A program made the translations under genes and the position numbers. A stretch of 64,000 bases of DNA from Streptomyces tendae. GTDB lineage: Bacteria > Actinomycetota > Actinomycetes > Streptomycetales > Streptomycetaceae. Shown here piece by piece: positions 9,851-18,665 of the stretch (position 1 is its first letter; each line of letters begins with the position of its first letter). The notes below the pieces were generated by a model, which was given only the letters and a program-made list of their open reading frames with translations, was not told where the DNA came from and did not search any database. The stretch is taken from the NCBI RefSeq assembly GCF_014650435.1, contig NZ_BMUY01000015.1, forward strand, positions 1 to 64,000, in the 5' to 3' direction.

Positions 9851-11305
9851 TCAGCGCACCGGGGCAGGCTCCGTCGCGGCACCGTCGGCCGGCGCCGGGC
9901 CGGCGACCGGCTCGGCCGGGCGGTGCCGGGGGACGAAGGACGCGATGGCGAAGGCCAGCAGGGCCGCGCCGGCGCCGATGGCCATGACCACCTTGAACGC
10001 GTTCTCGGACGGCAGGGCGAAGCCGCCGAGGTCGATGGTCAGCTGGGCCAGGATCACACCGGCTATGGCACTGGCGACCGACGTGCCGAGCGACCGCATC
10101 AGGGTGTTGAGGCTGTTCGCGGCGGCCGTCTCGCTCGGCGGCACCGCGCCCATGATCAGCGACGGCATGGCGCCGTAGGCGAAGCCGATACCCGCGCTGA
10201 TCACGCAGGAGATCAGGACCAGGTGCCAGACCTCGGCCATCAGCACAATGTTCAGGCCGTAGCCGGCCGCCACGATCAGGGCGCCGATCATCAGCGTCAC
10301 CTTCGGACCCCGGGACTTGGAGACCTTCGCGGAGACCGGTGCGAACGCCATCATCACCAGGCCGGACGGCGCCATCACCAGACCCGTGGTCAGCAGCGAG
10401 CGGCCGAGTCCGTAACCGGTGGCCTCGGGCAACTGCAGCAGCTGCGGAAGGACCAGGGACATCGCGAACATCGAGAAGCCGATGGCGACGGACGCCAGGT
10501 TGGTGAAGAGCACCTGTCGGCGGGCGGTGGTGCGCAGGTCCACCAGGGGCTCCGGGGTGTGCAGCTCCCACCAGCCCCACACCAGCAGGATCACCACGGC
10601 CGCCGCGAACAGACCGAGGGTGGTGCCCGAGGACCAGCCCCAGTCGCCGCCCTTCGAGATGGCCAGCAGCAGGCTGGCGAGACCGGCGGCCATGCCGATG
10701 CCGCCGAGCACGTCGAAGCGGCCGCCGGTGCGCACCGCCGACTCGGGCACCAGCGTCAGTACGAGCACCAGGGACACCACGCCGAGCGCGCCGGAGAGCC
10801 AGAACAGCATGTGCCAGTCGAGCTTGTCCGCGATCAGCGCGGCGGCGGGCAGGCCGAGCGCGCCGCCGACTCCGAGGGAGGCGCTCATCACCGCGGTGGC
10901 GCCGGCCAGCCGTTCGACCGGCAGTTCGTCGCGCATGATGCTGATGCCGAGCGGGATCACGGCGGCGGACAGGCCCTGCAGGGCGCGTCCGGCGACCATC
11001 GGGACCAGCGCGTCGCTCAGTCCGCAGACCGCGGAACCGGCGATCAGCAGCACCAGGCTGAGCAGCAGCATCCGCCGCTTGCCGAACATGTCGCCGAGCC
11101 GGCCGACGACCGGAGTGGCCACCGCGGAGGCGAGCAGCGTGGCGGTCACCGCCCAGGCCGCGTCCGAGGCCGACGCGTCCAGGAGCTTCGGCAGCTCCGG
11201 GATGATCGGGATGACCAGGGTCTGCATCAGCGCGACGACGATCCCGGCCAGGGCCAGTACCGCCACCACGGCGTTCGGCCGTGGTGAGGCGGGGGAAGCG
11301 GGCAT
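9851..11305 (-). CDS. MFS drug exporter (DHA2/EmrB-QacA-like)
   Basis: A 484-residue membrane protein with about 14 predicted transmembrane helices, typical of the proton-driven DHA2 drug:H+ antiporter group. Signatures include GRLGDMFGKRRML between TM2 and TM3 and GRALQGLSAAVIPLGISIM in TM4. The C-terminal tail is soluble and Ala/Pro-rich. ATG at 11305 follows AGGCTCC with weak complementarity. The divergent TetR gene at 11551 and an imperfect palindrome between them suggest ligand-induced control of this pump. The substrate is unknown. Confidence 0.9.
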   Translation of the reverse strand: MPASPASPRPNAVVAVLALAGIVVALMQTLVIPIIPELPKLLDASASDAAWAVTATLLASAVATPVVGRLGDMFGKRRMLLLSLVLLIAGSAVCGLSDALVPMVAGRALQGLSAAVIPLGISIMRDELPVERLAGATAVMSASLGVGGALGLPAAALIADKLDWHMLFWLSGALGVVSLVLVLTLVPESAVRTGGRFDVLGGIGMAAGLASLLLAISKGGDWGWSSGTTLGLFAAAVVILLVWGWWELHTPEPLVDLRTTARRQVLFTNLASVAIGFSMFAMSLVLPQLLQLPEATGYGLGRSLLTTGLVMAPSGLVMMAFAPVSAKVSKSRGPKVTLMIGALIVAAGYGLNIVLMAEVWHLVLISCVISAGIGFAYGAMPSLIMGAVPPSETAAANSLNTLMRSLGTSVASAIAGVILAQLTIDLGGFALPSENAFKVVMAIGAGAALLAFAIASFVPRHRPAEPVAGPAPADGAATEPAPVR

Positions 11306-11363
11306 GGAGGAGCCTTTCGAGCGAGGAGTCTTGCGACGGGTGCCGGAAACCGGAACGCGAACC

Positions 11364-11382
11364 TTTAAGTCAGTCGCTTGAA
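11364..11382. promoter_or_regulatory. Imperfect palindrome TTTAAG-N7-CTTGAA, likely TetR operator
   Basis: It lies in the divergent gap between the MFS exporter start (11305) and the TetR gene (11551). The arms match in 5 of 6 bases with a 7-bp centre, a normal geometry for TetR-family dimers. A TAGGAT hexamer on the minus strand just upstream (about 11385-11390) could be the exporter -10. Confidence 0.55.
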
Positions 11383-11550
11383 GTATCCTACGGGGTGTGG
11401 CGTGCGAACGCCCGTCCGGGCCGGGCGGCGACCCCGCGCCGCCGCGCCGTAGGCTTTCGGAAGAACCCGCCGCACCTCGGCGGACCTGCGACGACTCGAG
11501 GGACTGGCCGTCGCGGGCGGTACGGAGAAAGTCCCGGCGCGGTGGTGATC

Positions 11551-12207
11551 ATGGCGGGCAGGGCGGTCCGGACGGAACAGGTCAGCGCGACCCGGCAGCT
11601 GATCCTGACCACCGCTGAGCGGCTGTTCGCCGAGCACGGGGTGTACGCGGTCTCCAACCGTCAGGTCAGCGAGGCCGCCGGGCAGGGCAACAACGCCGCG
11701 GTCGGCTACCACTTCGGCACCAAGACGGACCTCGTCCGGGCCATCGCGCAGCGCCACTCGGCACGCGTCGAGGAACTGCGCGCCCGGCAGCTCGCCGCCC
11801 TCGGCGACTCGCCCGACCTGCGCGACTGGGTGGACTGCCTGGTCCGGCCCCAGTTCGACCACCTGGCGGCGCTGGGCAGCCCCACCTGGTACGCGCGGTT
11901 CTGCGCCCAGGTCATGACCGACCCGGCGCTGCGGCAGATCCTGACCGAGGAGTCCCGGGCGTCCCTGTCCCTGCGGGCGATCATCGAGGGGCGCAACCGG
12001 TGCATGCCCGCGCTGCCGGACGAGGTCCGCGCGGAGCGGGGCGACATGGCCCGTCACCTCATCGTGCACACCGCGGAGGAGCGCGAGCGGGCCCTGGCCG
12101 AGAACCGGCCCACCCCGCGGGCCAGCTGGCAGGACGCGGCCGACGGCCTCGTCGACGCGATCGTGGGCATGTGGCTGGCGCCCGTCACACCCCGGGGTGG
12201 GGAGTGA
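11551..12207 (+). CDS. TetR-family transcriptional regulator
   Basis: A 218-residue regulator. The N-terminal HTH spans about residues 10-57 (TRQLILTTAERLFAEHG, SNRQVSEAAGQGNNAAVGYH, FGTKTDLVRAI). The remainder is a helical ligand-binding and dimerisation domain. ATG at 11551 is used; two in-frame GTG codons at 11542 and 11545 are possible alternatives. It is divergent from the MFS exporter at 9851-11305 and probably represses it and itself through the palindrome at 11364. Confidence 0.88.
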   Translation: MAGRAVRTEQVSATRQLILTTAERLFAEHGVYAVSNRQVSEAAGQGNNAAVGYHFGTKTDLVRAIAQRHSARVEELRARQLAALGDSPDLRDWVDCLVRPQFDHLAALGSPTWYARFCAQVMTDPALRQILTEESRASLSLRAIIEGRNRCMPALPDEVRAERGDMARHLIVHTAEERERALAENRPTPRASWQDAADGLVDAIVGMWLAPVTPRGGE

Positions 12208-12234
12208 CGGGCGCCGGCAGCTGAAGGGGCGAGG

Positions 12235-12405
12235 TCAGCGGGCGAGGCGGATCCGGGTCACGGCGTCCTCGGCGGCGCCGGCCCCCGACCTGTCGACCAC
12301 CTAGGCGGTGCCGTCGGCGATCTCCACGTGGTTCGGGTTGGCGCCGGTGGAAACGCTCTCCTCCACGGCGCCCCGGCGCGGGTCGACCCGGGTGACGGGG
12401 GGCGT
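12235..12405 (-). pseudogene. Remnant of a YncE/YVTN-type beta-propeller gene
   Basis: Reading the minus strand gives VTRVDPRRGAVEESVSTG, then ANPNHVEIADGTA, an in-frame TAG (12301-12303), then VVDRSGAGAAEDAVTRIRLAR and a TGA at 12235-12237. This is the C-terminal end of a 40-residue-repeat propeller protein in which a Tyr codon has become TAG. Upstream of about 12405 the frame loses resemblance, so most of the gene is deleted or scrambled. It fills the gap between the TetR gene and the next MFS gene. Confidence 0.65.
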
Positions 12406-12532
12406 GGTGACCGGGATGGCGGACCGCGCCCGGCCCGACTGGCTGCCGTGCAGGGAGCACCGGGGTTCGCGGCTGTGGGTGCGGGCTGCGGGGGCGGGTC
12501 GGTCGGTCGACCGCGTCGCGCGTCGGCGTCGC

Positions 12533-13729
12533 TCACCGCGCGTCGGCGTCGCGTGCCGTCCGTGACCCGAGGGCGGGTAGCGCCGGAGGCGGGGCCGGTT
12601 CGCGCAGGCCGCACAGGAGCAGCCTCCCCACGGCGGGCAGCGCCACCAGCGGCAGCAGGGCTGTCCGCAGCGAGGACGCGTCGGCCAGTGCGCCCAGCGC
12701 CGGGGCGGCGAGCCCGCCGACGCTCACCGCCAGCCCCAGCGTCACCCCGCTCGCCGTCCCCACCCGGCGCGGCAGGTAGTCCTGGCCCAGCGTGATGTGC
12801 AGGGAGAACGGCACGTACAGCCCCGCCGACGTCAGGGCGACGAACAGGTACACCGCGGGACCGGGCACGAGCACGACCCCGGCCACCGCGAGGACCGTCA
12901 GGACGTACGACCGCCGCACCACCTTCAGCCGCCCGTACCGGTCCGCGAGCCGGCCCCCGGCGACCGTGCCCACCGCGCCGCCCAGATAGAGCACGAACAG
13001 CGCCGCCGTCCCCGCCGCGACGCCACCGCCCACCCGCTCCCGCACGTACAGCGCCACGAACGTGCTCAGGCCGACGAACACGACGGAACGGCACACGACG
13101 GCGCCGGTGAGCCGCAGGAAGGACGCCCAGTCGTCGGTCCCCGCCGCCACCGCCGTACGGCCGCCCGCCGCACGCGCCCTCCCGGCCGCATGCACCGCCA
13201 CCCCGCACAGCGCGGCCCCCGCCACCGCGGGCAGCGCCAGCAGCCACGACGCGCCGAGACCCCCGCCCCCGACGACGGCCCACACCAGCGGCGGCGCCAG
13301 CGCGAAGCCGACGTTGCCGCCCAGGGAGAACCACCCCATCGCCGTATGGCTCCCCCGTGCTGCCGCCCGCGCCGCCCGCGCCGCCTCCGGGTGGTAGGCG
13401 GCGATCCCCACACCGCTCACCGCGACGGCCGTGAGGGTGAGCGAGTAGGAGTCGGTGACGCCCCCGAGGGCGACGCCCGCTCCGGCGGTCAGCGTGCTCA
13501 ACGGCAGCAGCCACGGCAGCGCCCACCGGTCGGTGAGGGCCCCGAACAGCGGCTGTACCAGCGACGACAGCAACGAGGCGGCGAGGACGACGCCCGAGGC
13601 GGCGGCGTAGCCGTACGCCCGTTCGGCGACGAAGTACGGCACCAGGGCGGCCACGGCGCCCTGGTAGACGTCGACGCAGGCGTGGCCGAAGGACAGCAGG
13701 ACGAGGGGCCGGTCGTGGGTGAGGGTCAC
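12533..13729 (-). CDS. MFS exporter, Fsr (fosmidomycin-resistance)-like
   Basis: A 398-residue 12-helix MFS protein. Its N-terminus (FGHACVDVYQGAVAALVPYF, SSLVQPLFGALTDRW) strongly resembles the Fsr/fosmidomycin resistance group of exporters. ARAARAAARGSHTAMGWFSL and GGRLADRYGRLKVVRR are the usual loop regions. The start GTG at 13729 is chosen because the preceding frame has no homology; the RBS is weak. It is divergent from the AraC gene 54 bp away, which may control it. Substrate unproven. Confidence 0.88.
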   Translation of the reverse strand: MTLTHDRPLVLLSFGHACVDVYQGAVAALVPYFVAERAYGYAAASGVVLAASLLSSLVQPLFGALTDRWALPWLLPLSTLTAGAGVALGGVTDSYSLTLTAVAVSGVGIAAYHPEAARAARAAARGSHTAMGWFSLGGNVGFALAPPLVWAVVGGGGLGASWLLALPAVAGAALCGVAVHAAGRARAAGGRTAVAAGTDDWASFLRLTGAVVCRSVVFVGLSTFVALYVRERVGGGVAAGTAALFVLYLGGAVGTVAGGRLADRYGRLKVVRRSYVLTVLAVAGVVLVPGPAVYLFVALTSAGLYVPFSLHITLGQDYLPRRVGTASGVTLGLAVSVGGLAAPALGALADASSLRTALLPLVALPAVGRLLLCGLREPAPPPALPALGSRTARDADAR

Positions 13730-13783
13730 CCGTCGATCGTCACGCGCACCGGGCCTGGCCCGCTTTCGATAACCTGCCGAATT

Positions 13784-14608
13784 GTGTCGAACATCCGCCA
13801 CTCGAACGCCGGCCAATCGGGCATCCGTCAACCGGACATCCGCCACACCCCGGTCGCCCCGACCCGCGCCCAGCGGCTGGACGCCGGGCAGCGGATCGAC
13901 GCCCACCGGCACGACGAGCACCAGATCGTCCACGCCGGGTCCGGCGTCGTGGCCGTCACCACCGAGTCCGGAACCTGGTTCGCGCCGGGGACGCGTGCCA
14001 TCTGGATCCCGGCCGGCACCGTGCACGCCCACCGCGCCCACGGCCGCCTCGACCTGCACCTGGTCGGCCTGCCCGCCGACGCCAACCCGCTCGGCCTGGA
14101 CAGTCCGGCCGTCCTCGCCGTCGGCCCGCTGCTGCGCGAACTGATCGTCGCCTACACCCTCGACCCCAGCGACACGAGCCCGGAACGCGGCCGCCTCCTG
14201 GCCGTGCTGTGCGACCAGTTGCGCGCCTCGCCGCAAGAGCCCCTGCGCCTGCCCACCCCCAGGGACCCCCGGCTGGCCGAGGTGTGCGCGCTGGTCCACG
14301 CCGACCCCGCGGACACCCGCACGCTTGCCGCCCTCGGCGCCGCCACCGGCGCCGCGGAACGCACCCTCAGCAGGCTCTTCCGCCGCGAGTTCGGCATGAC
14401 CTTCCCCCAGTGGCGCACCCAGTCCCGCCTCTACCACGCCCTGCGCATGCTCGCCGACGACCTGCCCGTCACCACCGTCGCCCACCGCTGCGGCTGGTCC
14501 TCCGCCAGCGCGTTCATCGAGGTCTTCCGGCGTGCGTTCGGCTGTACGCCCGGCACCCACAACCGCCGTCCGGGAACCGCCCACCCCCCGGTTCCTACCG
14601 TCGAGTAA
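13784..14608 (+). CDS. AraC-family transcriptional regulator
   Basis: A 274-residue regulator with an N-terminal cupin sensor domain (DAHRHDEHQIVHAGSGVVAV, then IWIPAGTVHAHRAHG) and a C-terminal double HTH (LAALGAATGAAERTLSRLFR and VTTVAHRCGWSSASAFIEVF, ending FRRAFGCTPG). GTG at 13784 has no good RBS, so translation may be weak or leaderless. It is divergent from the Fsr-like exporter; regulation of that pump in response to a small ligand is the likely role. Confidence 0.9.
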   Translation: MSNIRHSNAGQSGIRQPDIRHTPVAPTRAQRLDAGQRIDAHRHDEHQIVHAGSGVVAVTTESGTWFAPGTRAIWIPAGTVHAHRAHGRLDLHLVGLPADANPLGLDSPAVLAVGPLLRELIVAYTLDPSDTSPERGRLLAVLCDQLRASPQEPLRLPTPRDPRLAEVCALVHADPADTRTLAALGAATGAAERTLSRLFRREFGMTFPQWRTQSRLYHALRMLADDLPVTTVAHRCGWSSASAFIEVFRRAFGCTPGTHNRRPGTAHPPVPTVE

Positions 14609-14640
14609 TATCGCGCGCCAGGCCCCCATGAGGAGGAACC

Positions 14641-15021
14641 GTGCCACGGTCCGAACGCTCACCCCTGCTGCTCGCCGGCCTGCTGGCCGCCGCGGGCGTC
14701 GCCCATTTCGCCCAGCCCCGCCCCTTCGACGCCACCGTCCCGCGCTCCCTGCCGGGCACCCCCCGGGCCTGGACGTACGCCAGCGGCGTCGCCGAACTCG
14801 CGCTGGCCGCCGGGCTCGCCGTGCCGCGCACCCGCAAGGCCGCCGCGCTGAGCGCCGCGGCCTTCTTCGTCGGGGTGTTCCCGGCCAACGTCAAGATGGC
14901 CTGGGACTGGCGGCACCGCCCCGCCCCGCAGCGGGCCGCGGCCCTCGGACGGCTGCCCGTGCAGGTGCCGCTCGTGCTGTGGGCCCGTGCCGTCGCCCAG
15001 AGCAGCGGCAGCCGGTCATGA
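14641..15021 (+). CDS. DoxX-like small membrane protein
   Basis: A 126-residue integral membrane protein with four predicted helices and a DoxX-like pattern (GVAHFAQPRPFDATVP, ASGVAELALAAGLAV, AFFVGVFPANVKMAWDW). DoxX proteins often associate with redox or thiol-stress genes. GTG at 14641 is preceded by GAGGAGG. Its stop overlaps the start of the peroxiredoxin gene (ATGA at 15018-15021), so the pair is co-translated and probably acts together. Confidence 0.85.
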   Translation: MPRSERSPLLLAGLLAAAGVAHFAQPRPFDATVPRSLPGTPRAWTYASGVAELALAAGLAVPRTRKAAALSAAAFFVGVFPANVKMAWDWRHRPAPQRAAALGRLPVQVPLVLWARAVAQSSGSRS

Positions 15022-15485
15022 GCGCCCTCCCCGCCGTGGGCGACACCGTCGAGGACTTCACGCTGCCGGACGAGACCGGCACCCCGCGCCGCCTGTCCGA
15101 ACTGCTCGCCGACGGCCCCGTCGTCCTGTTCTTCTATCCCGCCGCCCTGACCACCGGCTGCACCGCGGAGGCATGTCACTTCCGCGACCTCGCCGCCGAG
15201 TTCGCCGCGGTCGGCGCCCGCCCCGTCGGCGTCAGCGGCGACGCCGTCGAACGCCAGCAGGAGTTCGCCGGTCGCCACACCCTGGGCATGCCGCTGCTGT
15301 CCGACACCGACGGCACGGTCCGCGAGCGGTTCGGGGTGAAGCGGGGCTTCAGCCTGGCTCCCACCAAGCGGGTCACCTTCGTCATCGGGCAGGACCGCAC
15401 CCTGCTGGAGATCGTCCGCAGCGAACTGAGGATGAACACGCACGCCGACCGCGCCCTCGCCGCGCTCCGCGCTCACCGACGGTGA
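15018..15485 (+). CDS. BCP-type peroxiredoxin
   Basis: A 155-residue thioredoxin-fold peroxidase of the BCP/PrxQ group. The peroxidatic Cys is Cys48 in TTGCTAEACHFRD and the resolving Cys is probably Cys53, five residues on, as in PrxQ. VVLFFYPAALTTGC matches the family's FYPxxxTxxC pattern. It reduces peroxides with thioredoxin-type donors in the cytoplasm. The start overlaps the DoxX stop by 4 nt. The coupling suggests a membrane-associated peroxide defence unit. Confidence 0.93.
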   Translation: MSALPAVGDTVEDFTLPDETGTPRRLSELLADGPVVLFFYPAALTTGCTAEACHFRDLAAEFAAVGARPVGVSGDAVERQQEFAGRHTLGMPLLSDTDGTVRERFGVKRGFSLAPTKRVTFVIGQDRTLLEIVRSELRMNTHADRALAALRAHRR

Positions 15486-15546
15486 CGGGACCACCCGCGA
15501 CCCGCCCCGGTTGATACCGCATCGTCCTGGGATGATCCTGGACGGC

Positions 15547-17919
15547 ATGGAGGATTCCTCCGCCGCGATGACCGTCGACGCCCGCGGACTGGTGACGGGC
15601 TGGAGCGACGGCGCGCGGCGGCTCACCGGACACACGGCCGAGGAGGTCGTGGGGCGCCCCGCGCGGGACCTGCTCGCGCGGGGCGCACCCACCCGCCCGC
15701 TGTCCCGCACCGACCCGGCCGGCCCCGTTCTGTCCGGCACCGTCGTGGTCCGCCACCGGGACGGCCACACGGTCGGTCTCAGGCTGCGGGTCAGCCCCCT
15801 GCGGGGCGCCGACGACGCTCCCAGCGGCTACCTGGCGACCGCCGAAGCACCCGGCGGCCCGGCTCCCGACCTGATCGACGACGCCGTACGGCAGGCGTCC
15901 CTGTCCATGTCCGTCCTCGACCCCGAGCTGCGCTTCGTGCACGTCAACGACACCGCGTGCCGGATGCTGGGCAGGCCCGCGGAGGAACTGCTCGGCCGCG
16001 GCCTGTCCGACACGCTGGCCGACTTCGAGGGCGACGCGCGGAGCTTCCTGCACCACCTGCGGGTCGTCGCCGACCGGGGGCAGCCCGTCCAGTACGAGAG
16101 CTACGCGCCCGCGCCCACCGGCAGCTGCCTGCACGCCTGGACCGTGGAGATCTGGCCGGTCCACGACGCGTCCGGCACCCTCGTCGCCGTCGCCATGGCG
16201 GCGCTGGAGAGCACCGAACAGCACCGGGCCCGGGAGCGGCTGGCCCTGCTGAACGCGGCCGGCGCCGTCGGCAGCACCCTCGACGTGGTCCGTACCGCCG
16301 AGGAACTCGTCGGGCTCCTCGTGCCCCGGTTCGCCGGTTTCGCCAGCGTCGACCTGCTCGACTGGGTGCTCGGCGCCGACGAGCCCCTCGCCGTCCCGCC
16401 CGGGACCGGTGAACTGCGCCGGGTGGCCCACGCCTCCGCCACCGAGGGATTCCCCACCCCCGCCGTGCACCTCGGCGGGCATGAGGTCCACCCGTCCGAC
16501 AGCCCACCCGCCCGCGCGATGCTGGAGGGCCGCGTCGTCCTCAGCGGCCCCGGCGACCCGGAGTTCGACCGGTGGATGAGGATCCGCGAGGCCGAGGCCC
16601 CGCACAACCGCCCGTTCCGCGAAGCGGTCTGCTCGACCCTGTCCGTCCCGCTGCGCGCCCGCGGCACCACCCTGGGCGTCGCGCTCGCCGCCCGGACCGC
16701 GCCCCGGGAGCCGTACGCCGCGGAGGACGCCGTACTGGCCGAGGAACTGGTCTCCCGGGCCGCCGTGTCGGTGGACAACGCCCGCCGTTTCGCGCGCGAG
16801 CGCTCCACCGCCCTGGCGATCCAGCACAGCCTGCTCCCCAGGGGCCTGCCCGGACAGGCCGCGGTCGAGGTGGCCCACCGCTACCTCCCCTCCGCGTCCG
16901 CGGCGGGCATCGGCGGCGACTGGTTCGACGTCATCCCGCTCTCCGGCACCCGCGTCGGCCTCGTCGTCGGCGACGTCGTGGGCCACGGCATCCCGTCCAC
17001 GGCGACCATGGGCCGCCTGTGCACGGCCGTCCGCACCCTCGCCGACGTCGATCTGCCCCCGGACGAGCTCCTCACCCACCTCGACGACCTCGTCACCCAC
17101 CTCGCGGCCGGCGGCGCGAACGACGGCGGCGAGGCGGAGATCGCCGAACTGGGCGCCACCTGCCTGTACGCCGTGTACGACCCCGTCTCCCGCCGACTGG
17201 CCCTGGCCGCCGCCGGTCACCCCGCCCCCGCACTCCTCCTCCCCGACGGCACCACCCGCCTCGTCGCCATGACCGCCGGTCCGCCGCTCGGCGTCGGCGG
17301 ACTGCCCTTCGAGGCGACGGAGCTGGAGCTGCCGGAGGGCTCCGTCGTCGCCCTCTACACCGACGGACTCGTCGAGGACCGGGACCGGGACGTCGACCAC
17401 GCCACCGCCGAACTGCGCCGGGCGCTCACCGCGCCCGCCACCTCCCTGGACGCGCTGTGCGACGGCGTCCTCAAGGCCGTGCTGCCCGAGGAGCCCGGCG
17501 ACGACGTCGCCCTGCTGCTGGCCCGCACCCGGGCGCTGGGCGAGGACCGGGTACGCACCTGGGACGTCCCTCCGGACCCCGCCGGGGTGGCGGCCACCAG
17601 GCGGTCGGTCGGCGAACAGCTGACGGCGTGGGGGCTGGACGAGACGGCCTTCGTCACCGAACTCGTCGTCAGCGAACTGGTCACCAACGCGATCCGGTAC
17701 GGCGAGCCGCCCATCCAGTTGCGCCTCATCCGCCACACGGCGCTCATCTGCGAGGTGTCCGACGCCAGCTCCACCTCGCCGCACCTGCGCCGCGCCCACG
17801 CCTTCGACGAGGGCGGCCGGGGCCTGCTCCTGGTCGCCCAGCTCACCCAGCGCTGGGGCAGCCGCCAGACGGACACCGGCAAGACCATCTGGGCCGAACA
17901 GGCGCTGCCCGTCCAGTGA
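15547..17919 (+). CDS. PAS-PAS-GAF-SpoIIE phosphatase-HATPase signalling protein
   Basis: A 790-residue cytoplasmic multidomain regulator. Two PAS domains (about residues 5-95 and 105-225) and a GAF domain (about 235-420) precede a PP2C/SpoIIE phosphatase (GGDWFDVI, VGDVVGHG, YTDGLVED, GDDVALLL; about 440-660). A C-terminal RsbW-like ATPase domain (SELVTNAIRYG, EGGRGLLLV) follows at about 670-785. Such proteins combine anti-sigma kinase and anti-anti-sigma phosphatase activity on STAS proteins. ATG at 15547 is used; ATG at 15532 is an alternative. No STAS gene is adjacent, so the partner is elsewhere. Confidence 0.93.
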   Translation: MEDSSAAMTVDARGLVTGWSDGARRLTGHTAEEVVGRPARDLLARGAPTRPLSRTDPAGPVLSGTVVVRHRDGHTVGLRLRVSPLRGADDAPSGYLATAEAPGGPAPDLIDDAVRQASLSMSVLDPELRFVHVNDTACRMLGRPAEELLGRGLSDTLADFEGDARSFLHHLRVVADRGQPVQYESYAPAPTGSCLHAWTVEIWPVHDASGTLVAVAMAALESTEQHRARERLALLNAAGAVGSTLDVVRTAEELVGLLVPRFAGFASVDLLDWVLGADEPLAVPPGTGELRRVAHASATEGFPTPAVHLGGHEVHPSDSPPARAMLEGRVVLSGPGDPEFDRWMRIREAEAPHNRPFREAVCSTLSVPLRARGTTLGVALAARTAPREPYAAEDAVLAEELVSRAAVSVDNARRFARERSTALAIQHSLLPRGLPGQAAVEVAHRYLPSASAAGIGGDWFDVIPLSGTRVGLVVGDVVGHGIPSTATMGRLCTAVRTLADVDLPPDELLTHLDDLVTHLAAGGANDGGEAEIAELGATCLYAVYDPVSRRLALAAAGHPAPALLLPDGTTRLVAMTAGPPLGVGGLPFEATELELPEGSVVALYTDGLVEDRDRDVDHATAELRRALTAPATSLDALCDGVLKAVLPEEPGDDVALLLARTRALGEDRVRTWDVPPDPAGVAATRRSVGEQLTAWGLDETAFVTELVVSELVTNAIRYGEPPIQLRLIRHTALICEVSDASSTSPHLRRAHAFDEGGRGLLLVAQLTQRWGSRQTDTGKTIWAEQALPVQ

Positions 17920-17946
17920 ACCGGCCGCACGGCCCCTGCCCCCGCA

Positions 17947-17967
17947 CGGCCCCTGCGCCGGGGGCCG
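17947..17967. terminator. Hairpin between convergent genes
   Basis: CGGCCCC pairs with GGGGCCG across a 7-nt loop, ending exactly before the stop codon of the minus-strand gene at 17968. A 14-bp direct repeat (CGCACGGCCCCTGC, spaced 18 bp) overlaps its left arm. It probably terminates the 790-residue protein's transcript. Confidence 0.6.
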
Positions 17968-18612
17968 CTACGCCTCGCTCTCCTCCGCCGCCACCCGCGC
18001 CAGCGTGCGGCCGGTGCGCGCGGACCGGGCCCGCCGGGGGTCCGGGGTGCCGTGCCCGCGTCCGCCGCCGGCCGTCTTGACCAGCAGCCACGCCGCGTCC
18101 GCGGCGGCGCCGCCGTCCGGGCCGCCGCGGAACCGGGTCAGCGCGTACTCGCCGTGCAGCTTCGCGCCGTGCAGCCGGAACCTCGCGTGTCCGTGCGCCA
18201 GCGACTCGGCGAAGTCGACCGGCCGGCCCCGGCGGTCGTGGCTCAGCGGCTCGTAGGTGCCGTGGTCCCACACGATGACCGTGCCGCCCCCGTACTCACC
18301 CGCCGGGATCACGCCCTCGAACTCCTCGTACTCCAGCGGGTGGTCCTCCGTCGGCACCGCGAGCCGCTTGTCGCTCGGGTCCGCGGACGGTCCCTTCGGC
18401 ACCGACCAGGACTTCAGCACGTCGGCCACCTGGAGCCGGAAGTCGAAGTGCAGGGTGCTCGCGTCGTGGATCTGCACGACGAAGCGGGGCGCCCCGCCCT
18501 CACCGTCGGCGCCGCCGTCGCCCGGCGCCTGTCGTCCCGCGGGCTCGCCGGTCCGGCCGAAGTCCCGTTTGCCGTGGTAGTCCCGCAGCCCATCGCCGCC
18601 CTCGCCGTCCAC
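17968..18612 (-). CDS. LigD-type 3'-phosphoesterase domain protein
   Basis: A 214-residue stand-alone DNA 3'-phosphoesterase (PE) module of the LigD type. FVVQIHDASTLHFDFRL (residues 44-60) contains the conserved His/Asp metal ligands, and SWSVPKGPS and DHPLEYEEFEGVIPAGEYGGG complete the core. In end joining these enzymes trim 3'-phosphates or ribonucleotides. GTG at 18612 has AAGGAG about 7 nt upstream. The C-terminus is basic and Arg-rich. The polymerase domain is absent, and the ligase is a separate gene at 8774; functional pairing of the two is an inference. Confidence 0.92.
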   Translation of the reverse strand: MDGEGGDGLRDYHGKRDFGRTGEPAGRQAPGDGGADGEGGAPRFVVQIHDASTLHFDFRLQVADVLKSWSVPKGPSADPSDKRLAVPTEDHPLEYEEFEGVIPAGEYGGGTVIVWDHGTYEPLSHDRRGRPVDFAESLAHGHARFRLHGAKLHGEYALTRFRGGPDGGAAADAAWLLVKTAGGGRGHGTPDPRRARSARTGRTLARVAAEESEA

Positions 18613-18665
18613 CTGGCACTCCTTCCCGCGAAACCCTGGGTCCCCGCCGGGGCCGGGTACCCCGC

